Below are positions 8,907 through 16,976 of a stretch of DNA of 64,000 nucleotides, piece after piece; the stretch's first letter is position 1; each line of letters starts with the position of its first letter. The stretch is taken from NCBI GenBank assembly GCA_026005055.1, contig BPKI01000001.1, positions 62,001 through 126,000 of the forward strand, given 5' to 3'. Position numbers and translations under genes: made by a program. The notes below the pieces were generated by a model. That model was not told the origin of the DNA, searched no databases, and saw only the letters and a program-made list of their open reading frames with translations. The stretch is from Lysobacterales bacterium (lineage in GTDB: Bacteria > Pseudomonadota > Gammaproteobacteria > Xanthomonadales > BPKI01).

Positions 8907-9130
8907 GCCCTGGCAAGAGCGCGCCCGCGGTGCGCGGCGCGATCTACAGCTGGCTTCGCGAGAAGGGCGAAGTGAAAATCGGCGCCGAGACCTCGCCCGA
9001 GGCCATCAAAGCGCGCTTCGGAATCACGCCGACACGCTTCTGGCACACCATCGAGGCGCTCCGGCGCGATCGCGAGCTCGTGGTCGAGGGCGGCCGCATC
9101 CGCTTCCTCGAACCCCACGAGCGCTGGTGA
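8903..9130 (+). CDS. Small winged-helix-like protein of unknown function
   Basis: A 75-residue basic protein whose start overlaps the GNAT stop (ATGA), so the two are probably co-translated. The sequence alternates predicted helices (VRGAIYSWLREKG; SPEAIKARFG; TRFWHTIEALRRDRELVVE) with a short beta ending in GGRIRFLEPHERW, which looks like a single winged-helix DNA-binding unit. I do not recognise a named family. The context (GNAT, RimK-type ligase) suggests it could be a regulator of, or accessory to, that module, but this is inference. Confidence 0.6.
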   Translation: MSPGKSAPAVRGAIYSWLREKGEVKIGAETSPEAIKARFGITPTRFWHTIEALRRDRELVVEGGRIRFLEPHERW

Positions 9131-9188
9131 GCGCAAACGGGCCGCGGCTATCCTTGCTCGCACCCCCCAGCGCCAGCCGGAAGAACCC

Positions 9189-11264
9189 ATGTCTGCCCTT
9201 CTGCTGCTCCTCGCGATGAACCTGACCGAAACTCTCTCGTCCGAGGACCCTTATCTCTGGCTCGAAGAGGTCGAGGGCGAACGCGCGCTCGAATGGGCGA
9301 AAGCGCGAAGCGCCGAGACCATGGCCCAATTCGAGCGAGAGGAAGCCTTCCGCACGCTGCGCGATCAGCTGCTGGCCATCCTCGACACGGAGGCGCGCAT
9401 CCCTTACGTGACCTGGCATCGCGGCAAGCTCTACAACTTCTGGCGCGACGCCAAGAACCGGCGCGGGCTTTGGCGGCGCACCACGCTCGATGAGTATCGA
9501 AAGCCGGAACCGTCTTGGGAGATCGTGCTCGATCTCGATCGGCTCGCCGAGGAAGAAAAGGAAAACTGGGTCTGGGCTGGCGCCGAGATGCTGCCCGATG
9601 GCGACCGCGCCTTGATCCGGCTTTCTCGGGGCGGCGCCGATGCCACGGTCGTGCGCGAGTTCGACCTTGAAGAAAAGCGTTTCGTCGAGGGCGGCTTCTC
9701 CCTTCCTGAGGCCAAGAGCTGGGTGAGCTGGCGCAATCGCGACGAGCTGTTCGTCGGGACTGATTTCGGGCCGGGCAGCCTCACGAGCTCGGGCTATCCG
9801 CGCACCTCGCGGCTGTGGAAGCGGAACACGCCGCTCAGCGACGCGCCCGAGGTCTTCGCCGGCGAGAGCAGCGATGTCTTCGCCGGTGTGAGCGTGGTTC
9901 GAAGCCGAGGCAAGAGCTATGAGCTCGCGCTGCGGCGCGTGGGCTTCTTTACCAGCCGCTACTTCCTGCGCGAGGAAGACGGGAGCCTGCGCCCGATCGA
10001 GGTGCCGGAAGACGCCGAGATCGGCTTCGCCGGCGATCAGCTCCTGATCGAACTCAAGAGCGATTGGACGATCGGCGAGCGGCGCTGGCCCCAGGGCGCG
10101 CTCCTTGCGATACCGCTGGCCGATTTCCTCGAGGGAAAACGCGAGTTCACGATGCTCTTCACCCCCGGCCCGCGGCGCTCGCTCGGAGGCTACGCGGTCA
10201 CGAAGAACGCGGTGATCGTACACGAGCTCGACAACGTGCTCTCCAAGCTCTACGAGTGGCGCCTCGGGGAGGAGGGTTGGCAGCGGCGCGCGCTTGCGGT
10301 GCCACCTGCCTCGCTCAGCATCACCGCCCTGGACGACGAGCACAGCGATACCTACTTCGTCAACGCCGCGAGCTTTCTCGAGCCGGACACCCTGTATCTC
10401 GCCGAGGTCGGTCAGGACGGATGGGAGAAGCTCAAGGCGCTGCCCGCCCAATTCGACGCCACGGGCCTCTCGGTCACACAGTACGAGGCGACGAGCAAGG
10501 ATGGGACGCGCATCCCCTATTTCCTGATCGCTCGCAAGGACCTGCCGCTCAATGGCGACAATCCCACCCTGCTTTACGGCTACGGCGGCTTCGAGGTCGC
10601 CTTGCGACCTGCATATGCGCCGCTCGTCGGCAAGGGCTGGCTCGAGAAGGGCGGCGTCTATGCGGTGGCCAACATCCGAGGCGGCGGGGAATTCGGTCCC
10701 GCCTGGCATCGCGCCGCGCTCAAGGAGAACCGCCAGCGCGCCTACGATGATTTCATCGCCGTGGCCGAGGATTTGATCGCGCGCAAGATCACCTCGCCCA
10801 AGCGCTTGGGCATCCGCGGGGGATCCAATGGCGGGCTTCTCACCGGCGTGATGCTCACCCAGCGCCCGGATCTGTTCGGGGCGGTGGTGATCCAGGTGCC
10901 GCTCTTGGACATGCGCCGCTACCACCTGCTGCTCGCCGGCGCGAGTTGGATGGCCGAATACGGCAATCCCGACGATCCCAACGAGTGGGCCTACATCGCC
11001 CGCTATTCGCCCTATCAGAACCTCAGGCCCGATGTGGCCTATCCGCCGGTGCTCCTGACGACTTCCACCCGCGATGATCGGGTCCATCCCGGCCACGCGC
11101 GCAAGTTCGTCGCCCGCCTCCTTGAATTCGGCAAGGACGTGACCTATTACGAGAACACCGAGGGCGGGCATGGCGGTGCCGCCGACAACCCGCAACGGGC
11201 CACGATGGAAGCGCTGACTTACGCCTGGCTCGCCAAGCAGCTCGGGCTCAAGCCGCCTGGCTGA
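9189..11264 (+). CDS. Prolyl oligopeptidase family (S9) serine peptidase
   Basis: A 691-residue S9 peptidase. The N-terminal region DPYLWLEEVEGERALEWAKA is characteristic, then a long beta-propeller, then the alpha/beta-hydrolase domain. The catalytic serine is in GIRGGSNGGLLTG (about residue 545), the aspartate in TSTRDDRVHPGH, and the histidine in EGGHGGAADN. It probably hydrolyses short peptides. The hydrophobic N-terminus SALLLLLAM is too short for a normal signal peptide, so the ATG at 9216 (MNLTETLSSEDPYLW) may be the true start of a cytosolic enzyme. A second S9 peptidase follows 89 nt downstream with its own likely promoter. Confidence 0.9.
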   Translation: MSALLLLLAMNLTETLSSEDPYLWLEEVEGERALEWAKARSAETMAQFEREEAFRTLRDQLLAILDTEARIPYVTWHRGKLYNFWRDAKNRRGLWRRTTLDEYRKPEPSWEIVLDLDRLAEEEKENWVWAGAEMLPDGDRALIRLSRGGADATVVREFDLEEKRFVEGGFSLPEAKSWVSWRNRDELFVGTDFGPGSLTSSGYPRTSRLWKRNTPLSDAPEVFAGESSDVFAGVSVVRSRGKSYELALRRVGFFTSRYFLREEDGSLRPIEVPEDAEIGFAGDQLLIELKSDWTIGERRWPQGALLAIPLADFLEGKREFTMLFTPGPRRSLGGYAVTKNAVIVHELDNVLSKLYEWRLGEEGWQRRALAVPPASLSITALDDEHSDTYFVNAASFLEPDTLYLAEVGQDGWEKLKALPAQFDATGLSVTQYEATSKDGTRIPYFLIARKDLPLNGDNPTLLYGYGGFEVALRPAYAPLVGKGWLEKGGVYAVANIRGGGEFGPAWHRAALKENRQRAYDDFIAVAEDLIARKITSPKRLGIRGGSNGGLLTGVMLTQRPDLFGAVVIQVPLLDMRRYHLLLAGASWMAEYGNPDDPNEWAYIARYSPYQNLRPDVAYPPVLLTTSTRDDRVHPGHARKFVARLLEFGKDVTYYENTEGGHGGAADNPQRATMEALTYAWLAKQLGLKPPG

Positions 11265-11353
11265 GCGCTTCCCCGCCGGCGGCCGCCTTCACGGGGGCGG
11301 CCGTCGCCGTGGCTATACTGCAAACTTCAACCGTCGCCGACCGCGGTACGACG

Positions 11354-13537
11354 ATGCCGAAGTCCGCACTGTTCGTCCTGATCCTCTCTCTTGGCTCGTG
11401 GCTCGCCGGCTGCCAGCCGGCCTCGAACGAAGGAGGTGATGCGATGAAAAGCGCTGTACAACTGCGGCAAGCAGTCACCGACCCGACGCTTCCGCCGGAG
11501 CCGCAGGCCGCAAAACGGCCCTTCACGGTGACCTCGCCCAACGGGAACCGCCAGGATCCCTGGTACTGGCTGCGCGACGACGAGCGCAAGAATCCCGAGG
11601 TCTTGGCCTACCTCGAGGCCGAGAACGCCTGGGCCAAGGCCTTCGAAGCGCAATACGCCCCGCTGGTGGAGAAACTGTTCCAGGAGATCGTGGGCCGCAT
11701 CAAGCAAGACGATTCCACCGTGCCGGTGCGCGATCGCGGCTACTGGTACTACACGCGCTTCGAGGAGGGCAAGGAATACCCGATCCATTGTCGGCGCCGC
11801 GACGCTGCCGGCGCGCTCGAGGAAGTGCTCCTCGACGTCAATCAGATGGCCGCGGGCCATGCCTTTTTCCAAGTTGGCGATTTCGAGGTCTCCGACGACA
11901 ACCGCCTGATCGCGTGGCTGGAGGACACCGTCGGTCGTCGGCAATACGTGCTCAAGGTCAGGGACCTCGAGAGCGGCGAAATCCTCTTGCCCGGCATCGA
12001 GCGGGTCTCGAGCTTCGCCTGGGCCGCCGACAATCGCACCCTGTTCTACGTCGAGAACCACCCGGTCACCCTGCTCTCGTACCGGGTGAAGAAGCACGTG
12101 CTCGGCACCGACCCGGCTTCCGACCCGGTGGTTTACGAAGAGCAGGATCCGAGCTTTTACACCGCCGTCGGCCGCAGCGGCTCGCGCCGCTTTTTGCTCA
12201 TCGGCCTCTCCAGCACCGAGGCCAGCGAGTTTCGCTTCCTCGAGGCCGACCGGCCCAATGGCGCCTTTCGCGTGTTCCTGCCGCGCGAGCGCGGGCACCT
12301 CTATCAGCCTGAGCATGTCGGCGATGCCTGGTTCGTGCGCAGCAATTGGCAGGCGCCCAATTTCCGCATCATGCGCGTACCGCTAGGCAGCGAGGGACAG
12401 CGCGAGCGCTGGCAAGATTTCGTGCCGCATCGGGAGGACGCCTTCATCGACGGCTTCCAAGCCTTCAGCCGTTTCCTCCTGGTGGCCGAGCGCTCGGATG
12501 GGCTCAGGCAGCTTCGCATCAAGCCGATGGATGGAAGCTCCTGGCTGATCGCCGCGGATGATCCGGCCTACACGATGGCGCTCGGGGACAACCGCGAGCA
12601 GGACACCGACAAGGTGCGTTACCTCTACACCTCGCTCACCACGCCGAACTCGGTCTTCGAGCTCGATGTGCGCAGCGGCGAACGGACCTTGCTCAAGCAA
12701 GACCCGGTGCTCGGGGATTTTTCTCCGGCCAACTACCAGAGCGAGCGCCTCTGGGTTCCGGCCCGTGACGGCGAGAAGATTCCGGTCTCGCTGGTCTATC
12801 GCAAGGGCTTCCGCCGCAACGGCAGCGCCCCGCTTTATTTGCATGCCTACGGATCCTATGGCTCGAGCCGGGACCCCACCTTCAGCTCGACGCGGCTTTC
12901 CCTCCTCGACCGCGGCTTCGTCTTCGCCATCGCCCACGTCCGCGGCGGGCAGGAGCTGGGCCGGCGCTGGTACGAAGCCGGCCGGCTGCTCAACAAGATG
13001 AACACCTTCACCGACTTCATCGACGTCGCCGAGTATCTGGTGAAGGAGGGCTATGCCGCCAAAGACAAGGTCTTCGCCATGGGCGGCTCGGCGGGCGGAC
13101 TCCTGATCGGCGCGGTGGCGAACATGGCGCCGCAACTCTTCGCCGGCATGGCCGCCCACGTGCCCTTCGTGGACGTGGTCACCACCATGCTCGATGAGTC
13201 GATCCCGCTCACCACCAACGAGTTCGACGAGTGGGGCAACCCCAAGGAGAAGGTGTACTACGAGTACATGCTGTCCTATAGCCCCTACGACAACGTGCGT
13301 CCGCAGGCCTATCCGCCCCTTTACGTGACCACCGGGCTTTGGGACTCGCAGGTGCAGTACTGGGAGCCGGCGAAGTGGGTGGCGAAGCTTCGCGCGACGC
13401 GCACGAACGATGCGCCGATTCTGTTCCGCACCCAGATGGAGGCGGGGCACGGCGGACGCTCCGGACGCTTCCAGAAGCTGCGCGAGGTGGCGGAGGAGTA
13501 CGCCTTCTTCCTCCATCTCGCCGGCATTCGCGAGTAA
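11354..13537 (+). CDS. ptrB: Oligopeptidase B-like S9 peptidase, apparent lipoprotein
   Basis: An S9A peptidase of 727 residues from the ATG at 11354. That start gives a lipoprotein signal (KSALFVLILSLGSWLAGC, lipobox LAGC). The enzyme proper begins at PFTVTSPNGNRQDPWYWLRDDERKN, the oligopeptidase B signature. The catalytic serine is in MGGSAGGLLIG, the aspartate in GLWDSQVQYWEPAKW and the histidine in MEAGHGGRSGR. Oligopeptidase B cleaves after Lys/Arg in short peptides. An in-frame ATG at 11444 has a near-perfect Shine-Dalgarno and would yield a 697-residue cytosolic form without the signal. A TATACT box near 11314 may be its promoter. The further-upstream track start at 11309 lacks support. 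Confidence 0.88.
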   Translation: MPKSALFVLILSLGSWLAGCQPASNEGGDAMKSAVQLRQAVTDPTLPPEPQAAKRPFTVTSPNGNRQDPWYWLRDDERKNPEVLAYLEAENAWAKAFEAQYAPLVEKLFQEIVGRIKQDDSTVPVRDRGYWYYTRFEEGKEYPIHCRRRDAAGALEEVLLDVNQMAAGHAFFQVGDFEVSDDNRLIAWLEDTVGRRQYVLKVRDLESGEILLPGIERVSSFAWAADNRTLFYVENHPVTLLSYRVKKHVLGTDPASDPVVYEEQDPSFYTAVGRSGSRRFLLIGLSSTEASEFRFLEADRPNGAFRVFLPRERGHLYQPEHVGDAWFVRSNWQAPNFRIMRVPLGSEGQRERWQDFVPHREDAFIDGFQAFSRFLLVAERSDGLRQLRIKPMDGSSWLIAADDPAYTMALGDNREQDTDKVRYLYTSLTTPNSVFELDVRSGERTLLKQDPVLGDFSPANYQSERLWVPARDGEKIPVSLVYRKGFRRNGSAPLYLHAYGSYGSSRDPTFSSTRLSLLDRGFVFAIAHVRGGQELGRRWYEAGRLLNKMNTFTDFIDVAEYLVKEGYAAKDKVFAMGGSAGGLLIGAVANMAPQLFAGMAAHVPFVDVVTTMLDESIPLTTNEFDEWGNPKEKVYYEYMLSYSPYDNVRPQAYPPLYVTTGLWDSQVQYWEPAKWVAKLRATRTNDAPILFRTQMEAGHGGRSGRFQKLREVAEEYAFFLHLAGIRE
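11430..11437 (+). promoter_or_regulatory. Strong internal Shine-Dalgarno in the oligopeptidase B gene
   Basis: AAGGAGGT, followed by GATGCG and then ATG (11444), is nearly fully complementary to the 16S 3' end at ideal spacing. It lies inside the coding region just after the lipobox, in frame with an ATG. It therefore offers a second, cytosolic start for the peptidase. Confidence 0.6.
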
Positions 13538-13544
13538 GGGGTGT

Positions 13545-14216
13545 TCAAAAACCCAGGCGACGAAGCTCCGCGGCGGTCCGCTCGTCCTCGGGGACGGCGC
13601 TAAATCCGCCTTGGGGGCCGATCAGCACGCGATAGCGCGCACCGTCGAACAGGGGCATGAACACGCCCGATCCGAACTCGTTCTCGATGAAGCCGAACAT
13701 GCGGGGCAGCTGCGCCGCCAGAAGGGCGAGGTCCAAACCTTCCCCCGCAAGTTCGAGCACTTGCGCCACTTCCCGCTGCTCGCGTGCTGCGCTCGTGAAG
13801 CGACCGGAAAGGCGCTCGAGCCGATAGAGCGGGCTGAAGCCGAGGCGCCTGGCCCAGCCCGAGAAGCGCACCACCCGTCCCTCGAGCCGCCACTGCTCGG
13901 CCTCGAGCGTGAAGCCCCGGACGCGGCCGTCTGCCGCCGTGAGCTGCAGGTAGAAGCGCGAGGGGCCCACCGCGCGCACCGCGACCCGAGCCGCTTCTTG
14001 CTCGGCAAGAAGCCGCTCGTACGAGCGGCTCGCCAAGGCCAGCGTTCCGGCATAAGCCGCCAGCGCGAGGCCGAGAACGGCGAAGCCCAGGCGCAGGACC
14101 GAGCGAAGCCAGCGCCGCCGCCGCGCGTGCGCGAACATCGAAAAGCCCATCCACACGGCGAAGGACGAAGCGAGCAGCGCGACCGTCAGGGACGAGGCGA
14201 AGAGCGATGAGAACAT
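13545..14216 (-). CDS. Conserved membrane protein of unknown function
   Basis: A 223-residue protein with an N-terminal hydrophobic helix (SLFASSLTVALLASSFAVWMGF), a basic loop HARRRRWLR and a second helix (VLRLGFAVLGLALAAYAGTLAL). A soluble domain of about 150 residues with alternating strands follows, probably periplasmic. Segments such as SRFYLQLTAADGRVRGFTLEAEQWRLEG suggest beta structure. I do not recognise a characterised family. The ATG at 14216 is preferred over 14234 because it begins the membrane helix. It is convergent with the S9 peptidase (8 bp apart) and divergent from lptM. Confidence 0.65.
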   Translation of the reverse strand: MFSSLFASSLTVALLASSFAVWMGFSMFAHARRRRWLRSVLRLGFAVLGLALAAYAGTLALASRSYERLLAEQEAARVAVRAVGPSRFYLQLTAADGRVRGFTLEAEQWRLEGRVVRFSGWARRLGFSPLYRLERLSGRFTSAAREQREVAQVLELAGEGLDLALLAAQLPRMFGFIENEFGSGVFMPLFDGARYRVLIGPQGGFSAVPEDERTAAELRRLGF

Positions 14217-14259
14217 GGCGCGTTCTCGCGGCAACCGGCGGAGAAAGGTTCTCCGGCAC

Positions 14260-14265
14260 TATACT
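14260..14265 (+). promoter_or_regulatory. -10-like TATACT, 9 nt before lptM
   Basis: TATACT lies 9 nt upstream of the lptM ATG. No Shine-Dalgarno lies between and no good -35 is seen. Transcription would start about 2-3 nt before the ATG, giving a near-leaderless mRNA. Confidence 0.45.
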
Positions 14266-14274
14266 GGCCGCGCC

Positions 14275-14436
14275 ATGCCCGCGCGCATCCGCCATCGTCT
14301 CCTCATCCTGCTGCTGGTGCCCTTTTTGCTCTCGGCCTGCGGCAATCGCGGCGATCTCTACTTGCCGCCCGAGGAACCGCCGCCCGCGGAGACGCCGAAG
14401 CCGGAGCCTGCTGAACCGCCGAAGGCCGATGAGTAA
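14275..14436 (+). CDS. lptM: LptM (YifL) small outer-membrane lipoprotein
   Basis: A 53-residue lipoprotein: signal RHRLLILLLVPFLLSAC, lipidated cysteine, then GNRGDLYLPPEEPPP. This matches the LptM pattern of a Cys followed by G-x-x-G-x-L-Y-x-P, with a proline-rich tail. LptM stabilises the LptD-LptE lipopolysaccharide translocon. It is directly upstream of dapF and overlaps it, the usual gammaproteobacterial order. The longer track ORF from 14215 adds a non-signal N-terminus and is rejected. Confidence 0.88.
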   Translation: MPARIRHRLLILLLVPFLLSACGNRGDLYLPPEEPPPAETPKPEPAEPPKADE

Positions 14437-15373
14437 GCCGCTGTCTTACGGCCTGCTCTCGGCAGCGGGCAACCGCATCCTGATCCTCGATGCGAGCGGG
14501 GCGGAGCGAAGGAGGCTTGATTTCGCCGCGCTCGCGCCGAGGCTCGAACCGGGCTGGTCCTTCGACCAGCTCATGCTCCTCTCGCGTGGGCAGGATGGAT
14601 GGCAGGTGCAGATCTACAATCGCGACGGCTCTCCGGCGGAACAATGCGGCAATGGCATGCGCTGTCTCGCCGCTTGGCTCGATCGGCAGGGGCTGCTCGA
14701 TCACGGCTCGACCACGGTCCACACCCCCGCAGGCAGGGTGCGACTCGAAAAGCGCGACGGTCGAGGCTTTTTCGTGGCGCTCCCGCCGCCTTCCTTCGAT
14801 CGGCAGGCCGTCCGGTATGCGGGCCCGTTCGTGCACGATCCCATGCTCCGCCTCGACCGTGGCGTGATCGCCATCGCCGAGCTCGGCCCTGTTGTTCGCC
14901 GCGTGCTCCCTGCCGAGTCCGAAATCGCCTTCGATCTCGTGTCGATGGGCAACCCGCACGCCATCATCTGGATCGGTCACGCGGACACCGCTCATCAGGA
15001 CGAATCGCTGCGAAGCGACGATGCGCCGAGCGACGACACCCTGCTCGCTCGGTATCCCCTCGCCGCGGTCGCCCAGGCGATCGAGGCGCGCTCGCTCTTC
15101 GAGCGTGGGGTCAACCTGAGCGTCGCCCTTCGGCCGAAACCCAATACCGACCGCATCCACGCCCGCGCCCACGAGCGCGGGGCCGGCGAAACCCAAGCCT
15201 GCGGCAGTGCCGCCTGTGCGATCGCGGCTTCGGCGCGGATCCGTGGCTGGATCGGAAGCCGAAGCGAGATCGTCTTTCCCGGTGGAACGCTCGAAGTGAT
15301 CTGGAAAGGCCCGGGCGATCTCATTTGGCTCGGCGGTCGAGTGGACTGGATCCTGGAAGGTGAGCTTCGATGA
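14429..15373 (+). CDS. dapF: Diaminopimelate epimerase
   Basis: A 314-residue epimerase that interconverts LL- and meso-diaminopimelate for lysine and peptidoglycan synthesis. Both catalytic cysteines are visible: EQCGNGMRCLAAW in the first half and ETQACGSAACAIAAS in the second. The ATG at 14429 overlaps the lptM stop. It is slightly longer than E. coli DapF (274), mainly through an insertion containing DTAHQDESLRSDDAPSDD. It overlaps the DUF484 gene by 4 nt in the lptM-dapF-DUF484-xerC operon. Confidence 0.93.
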   Translation: MSKPLSYGLLSAAGNRILILDASGAERRRLDFAALAPRLEPGWSFDQLMLLSRGQDGWQVQIYNRDGSPAEQCGNGMRCLAAWLDRQGLLDHGSTTVHTPAGRVRLEKRDGRGFFVALPPPSFDRQAVRYAGPFVHDPMLRLDRGVIAIAELGPVVRRVLPAESEIAFDLVSMGNPHAIIWIGHADTAHQDESLRSDDAPSDDTLLARYPLAAVAQAIEARSLFERGVNLSVALRPKPNTDRIHARAHERGAGETQACGSAACAIAASARIRGWIGSRSEIVFPGGTLEVIWKGPGDLIWLGGRVDWILEGELR

Positions 15374-16047
15374 ACGAGCAACCGAGAGGCCCGAGCGCCC
15401 AAGAGGTCGCAGCCTATCTGCGGCGACACCCCGATTTCCTCATCGAGCATCCGGATCTCGCGCTCACCCTTCGCATCCCGCGCCAGAACGGTCCGGCGAC
15501 CTCGCTGGCCGCCTATCAGCTCGAGGTGCTGCGCGAGCACAACGCCGAGCTCAAACGCCGCCTCCAGGAGCTGGTGCAGCTCGCCCATGAGAACGAGCGT
15601 TTGAGCCTGCGAATCCACGCCTTCGCCCTCTCTCTTTTGCGTGCGCGCTCGCGCGGGGAGGCCCTTTCGCGGACGGTGGCGGCCCTGCGCGAGGACTTCG
15701 CCACCGAAGCGGTCCGCATCGCCCTTTACGACGTCGAGCCAGGGCTCGGCGACGGGGACTGGTTGATCCATCTGCCGCGCACCGATCCCCGCTTCTCGCT
15801 TTTTCACGACACAGTCGAGCGCCGAGCCGTGCTCTGCGGACGCTTGAAGCCGGAGAAGCTCGAGGTGCTCTTCGTTCATCGAGCCGGAGAGATCCGCTCG
15901 GCCGCCCTGCTGCCGTTGCCGGCGGCGGGCCTGCTCGCGATCGGCAGCACCGATCCCGAGCGCTTTCATCCGGGGATCGGGACCTTCTTCCTCGAGCGGC
16001 TGGCCGAGATCGTCGCGGCGGCGCTCGCGCGTTTCGAGGCGGCATGA
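15370..16047 (+). CDS. DUF484 family protein (YigA-like)
   Basis: A 225-residue cytoplasmic protein with the DUF484 opening AQEVAAYLRRHPDFLIEHPDL, a coiled-coil-like helix (QLEVLREHNAELKRRLQELV), then a GAF-like alpha/beta domain (AALLPLPAAGLLAIGSTDPERFHPGIGTFFLERL). Its function is not established, but the gene is almost always between dapF and xerC. It overlaps both neighbours by 4 nt. Confidence 0.9.
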   Translation: MNEQPRGPSAQEVAAYLRRHPDFLIEHPDLALTLRIPRQNGPATSLAAYQLEVLREHNAELKRRLQELVQLAHENERLSLRIHAFALSLLRARSRGEALSRTVAALREDFATEAVRIALYDVEPGLGDGDWLIHLPRTDPRFSLFHDTVERRAVLCGRLKPEKLEVLFVHRAGEIRSAALLPLPAAGLLAIGSTDPERFHPGIGTFFLERLAEIVAAALARFEAA

Positions 16048-16976
16048 GCCTGGCCGAGGCGCTGGCGGCCTTTCTCGATCATCTCGCGCTCGAAAAACGC
16101 GCCTCGGCGCACACCGTGGCCGCTTACCGGCGCGATCTCGAGTTTCTTCTCGCCTACCTAAGCGAAGCCGGCATCGCCGAACCGCAAGCGATCCGCACGT
16201 CTCACTTGCGGGCTTTTCTCGCCGAGCAGCACCGCGCGGGCTTGAGCGGGCGCACCCTTGCGCGCCGTCTGGCGGCGATCCGCGCTTGGTTCCGCTACTT
16301 GCTCCGCCGCCACGGACTGCCCGCTGACCCCAGCCGCGGCGTGCGTGCACCGAAGACCGTGCGCCGGCTGCCGGAGGTCTTGGATGTCGATGAGGCCATC
16401 CGCGCCGTCGAGATTCCGGTCGCGGATGCGCTCGATCTGCGCGATCGGGCGATCTTCGAGCTGCTTTACTCCTCCGGACTGCGCCTGTCGGAGCTGGTCG
16501 CCCTGAACTGGGAGGACCTCGATCTCGCGCGCGGGCTCGTTCGGGTGCTCGGCAAGCGCGCCAAGGTGCGCGTCGTGCCGGTCGGAAGTCATGCGCTCGC
16601 GGCGCTCAAGGACCTGGCCGAGGCGAGCGGCCGCTGCGAGGGCCCGATCTTCCTCAGTCGGCGCGGGGAGAGGCTATCGGCGCGAAGCGTTCAGGCGCGT
16701 CTTCGCCTCCACGGACTGCGGCGTGGATTCGGCCGGCGCCTGCATCCGCACCTGTTCCGCCATTCCTGCGCCAGCCACCTGCTCGAATCCTCAGGCGATC
16801 TGCGGGCGGTCCAGGAGCTGCTCGGCCACGCCGATCTCGCCACCACCCAGATCTATACCCACCTCGATTTCCAGCACCTCGCTCAGACCTACGATCGAGC
16901 CCATCCACGCGCGAAGCGCAAAGGCATGGCTTCGCCCGGCCCCTCCTTGGCAGAGGGGGAACCGAGCAAGCGATAA
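16044..16976 (+). CDS. xerC: Tyrosine recombinase XerC
   Basis: A 310-residue site-specific recombinase that with XerD resolves chromosome dimers at dif. The N-terminal SAM-like domain (DHLALEKRASAHTVAAYRRD) is followed by the catalytic domain, with the first Arg in LLYSSGLRLSELVALNW, HxxR in HPHLFRHSCASHLLES, and the nucleophile Tyr in TTQIYTHLDF. The order dapF-DUF484-xerC is classical and favours XerC over XerD. Its last 88 nt overlap the 3' end of the convergent YgjP-like gene, an unusually large tail-to-tail overlap. Confidence 0.93.
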   Translation: MSLAEALAAFLDHLALEKRASAHTVAAYRRDLEFLLAYLSEAGIAEPQAIRTSHLRAFLAEQHRAGLSGRTLARRLAAIRAWFRYLLRRHGLPADPSRGVRAPKTVRRLPEVLDVDEAIRAVEIPVADALDLRDRAIFELLYSSGLRLSELVALNWEDLDLARGLVRVLGKRAKVRVVPVGSHALAALKDLAEASGRCEGPIFLSRRGERLSARSVQARLRLHGLRRGFGRRLHPHLFRHSCASHLLESSGDLRAVQELLGHADLATTQIYTHLDFQHLAQTYDRAHPRAKRKGMASPGPSLAEGEPSKR

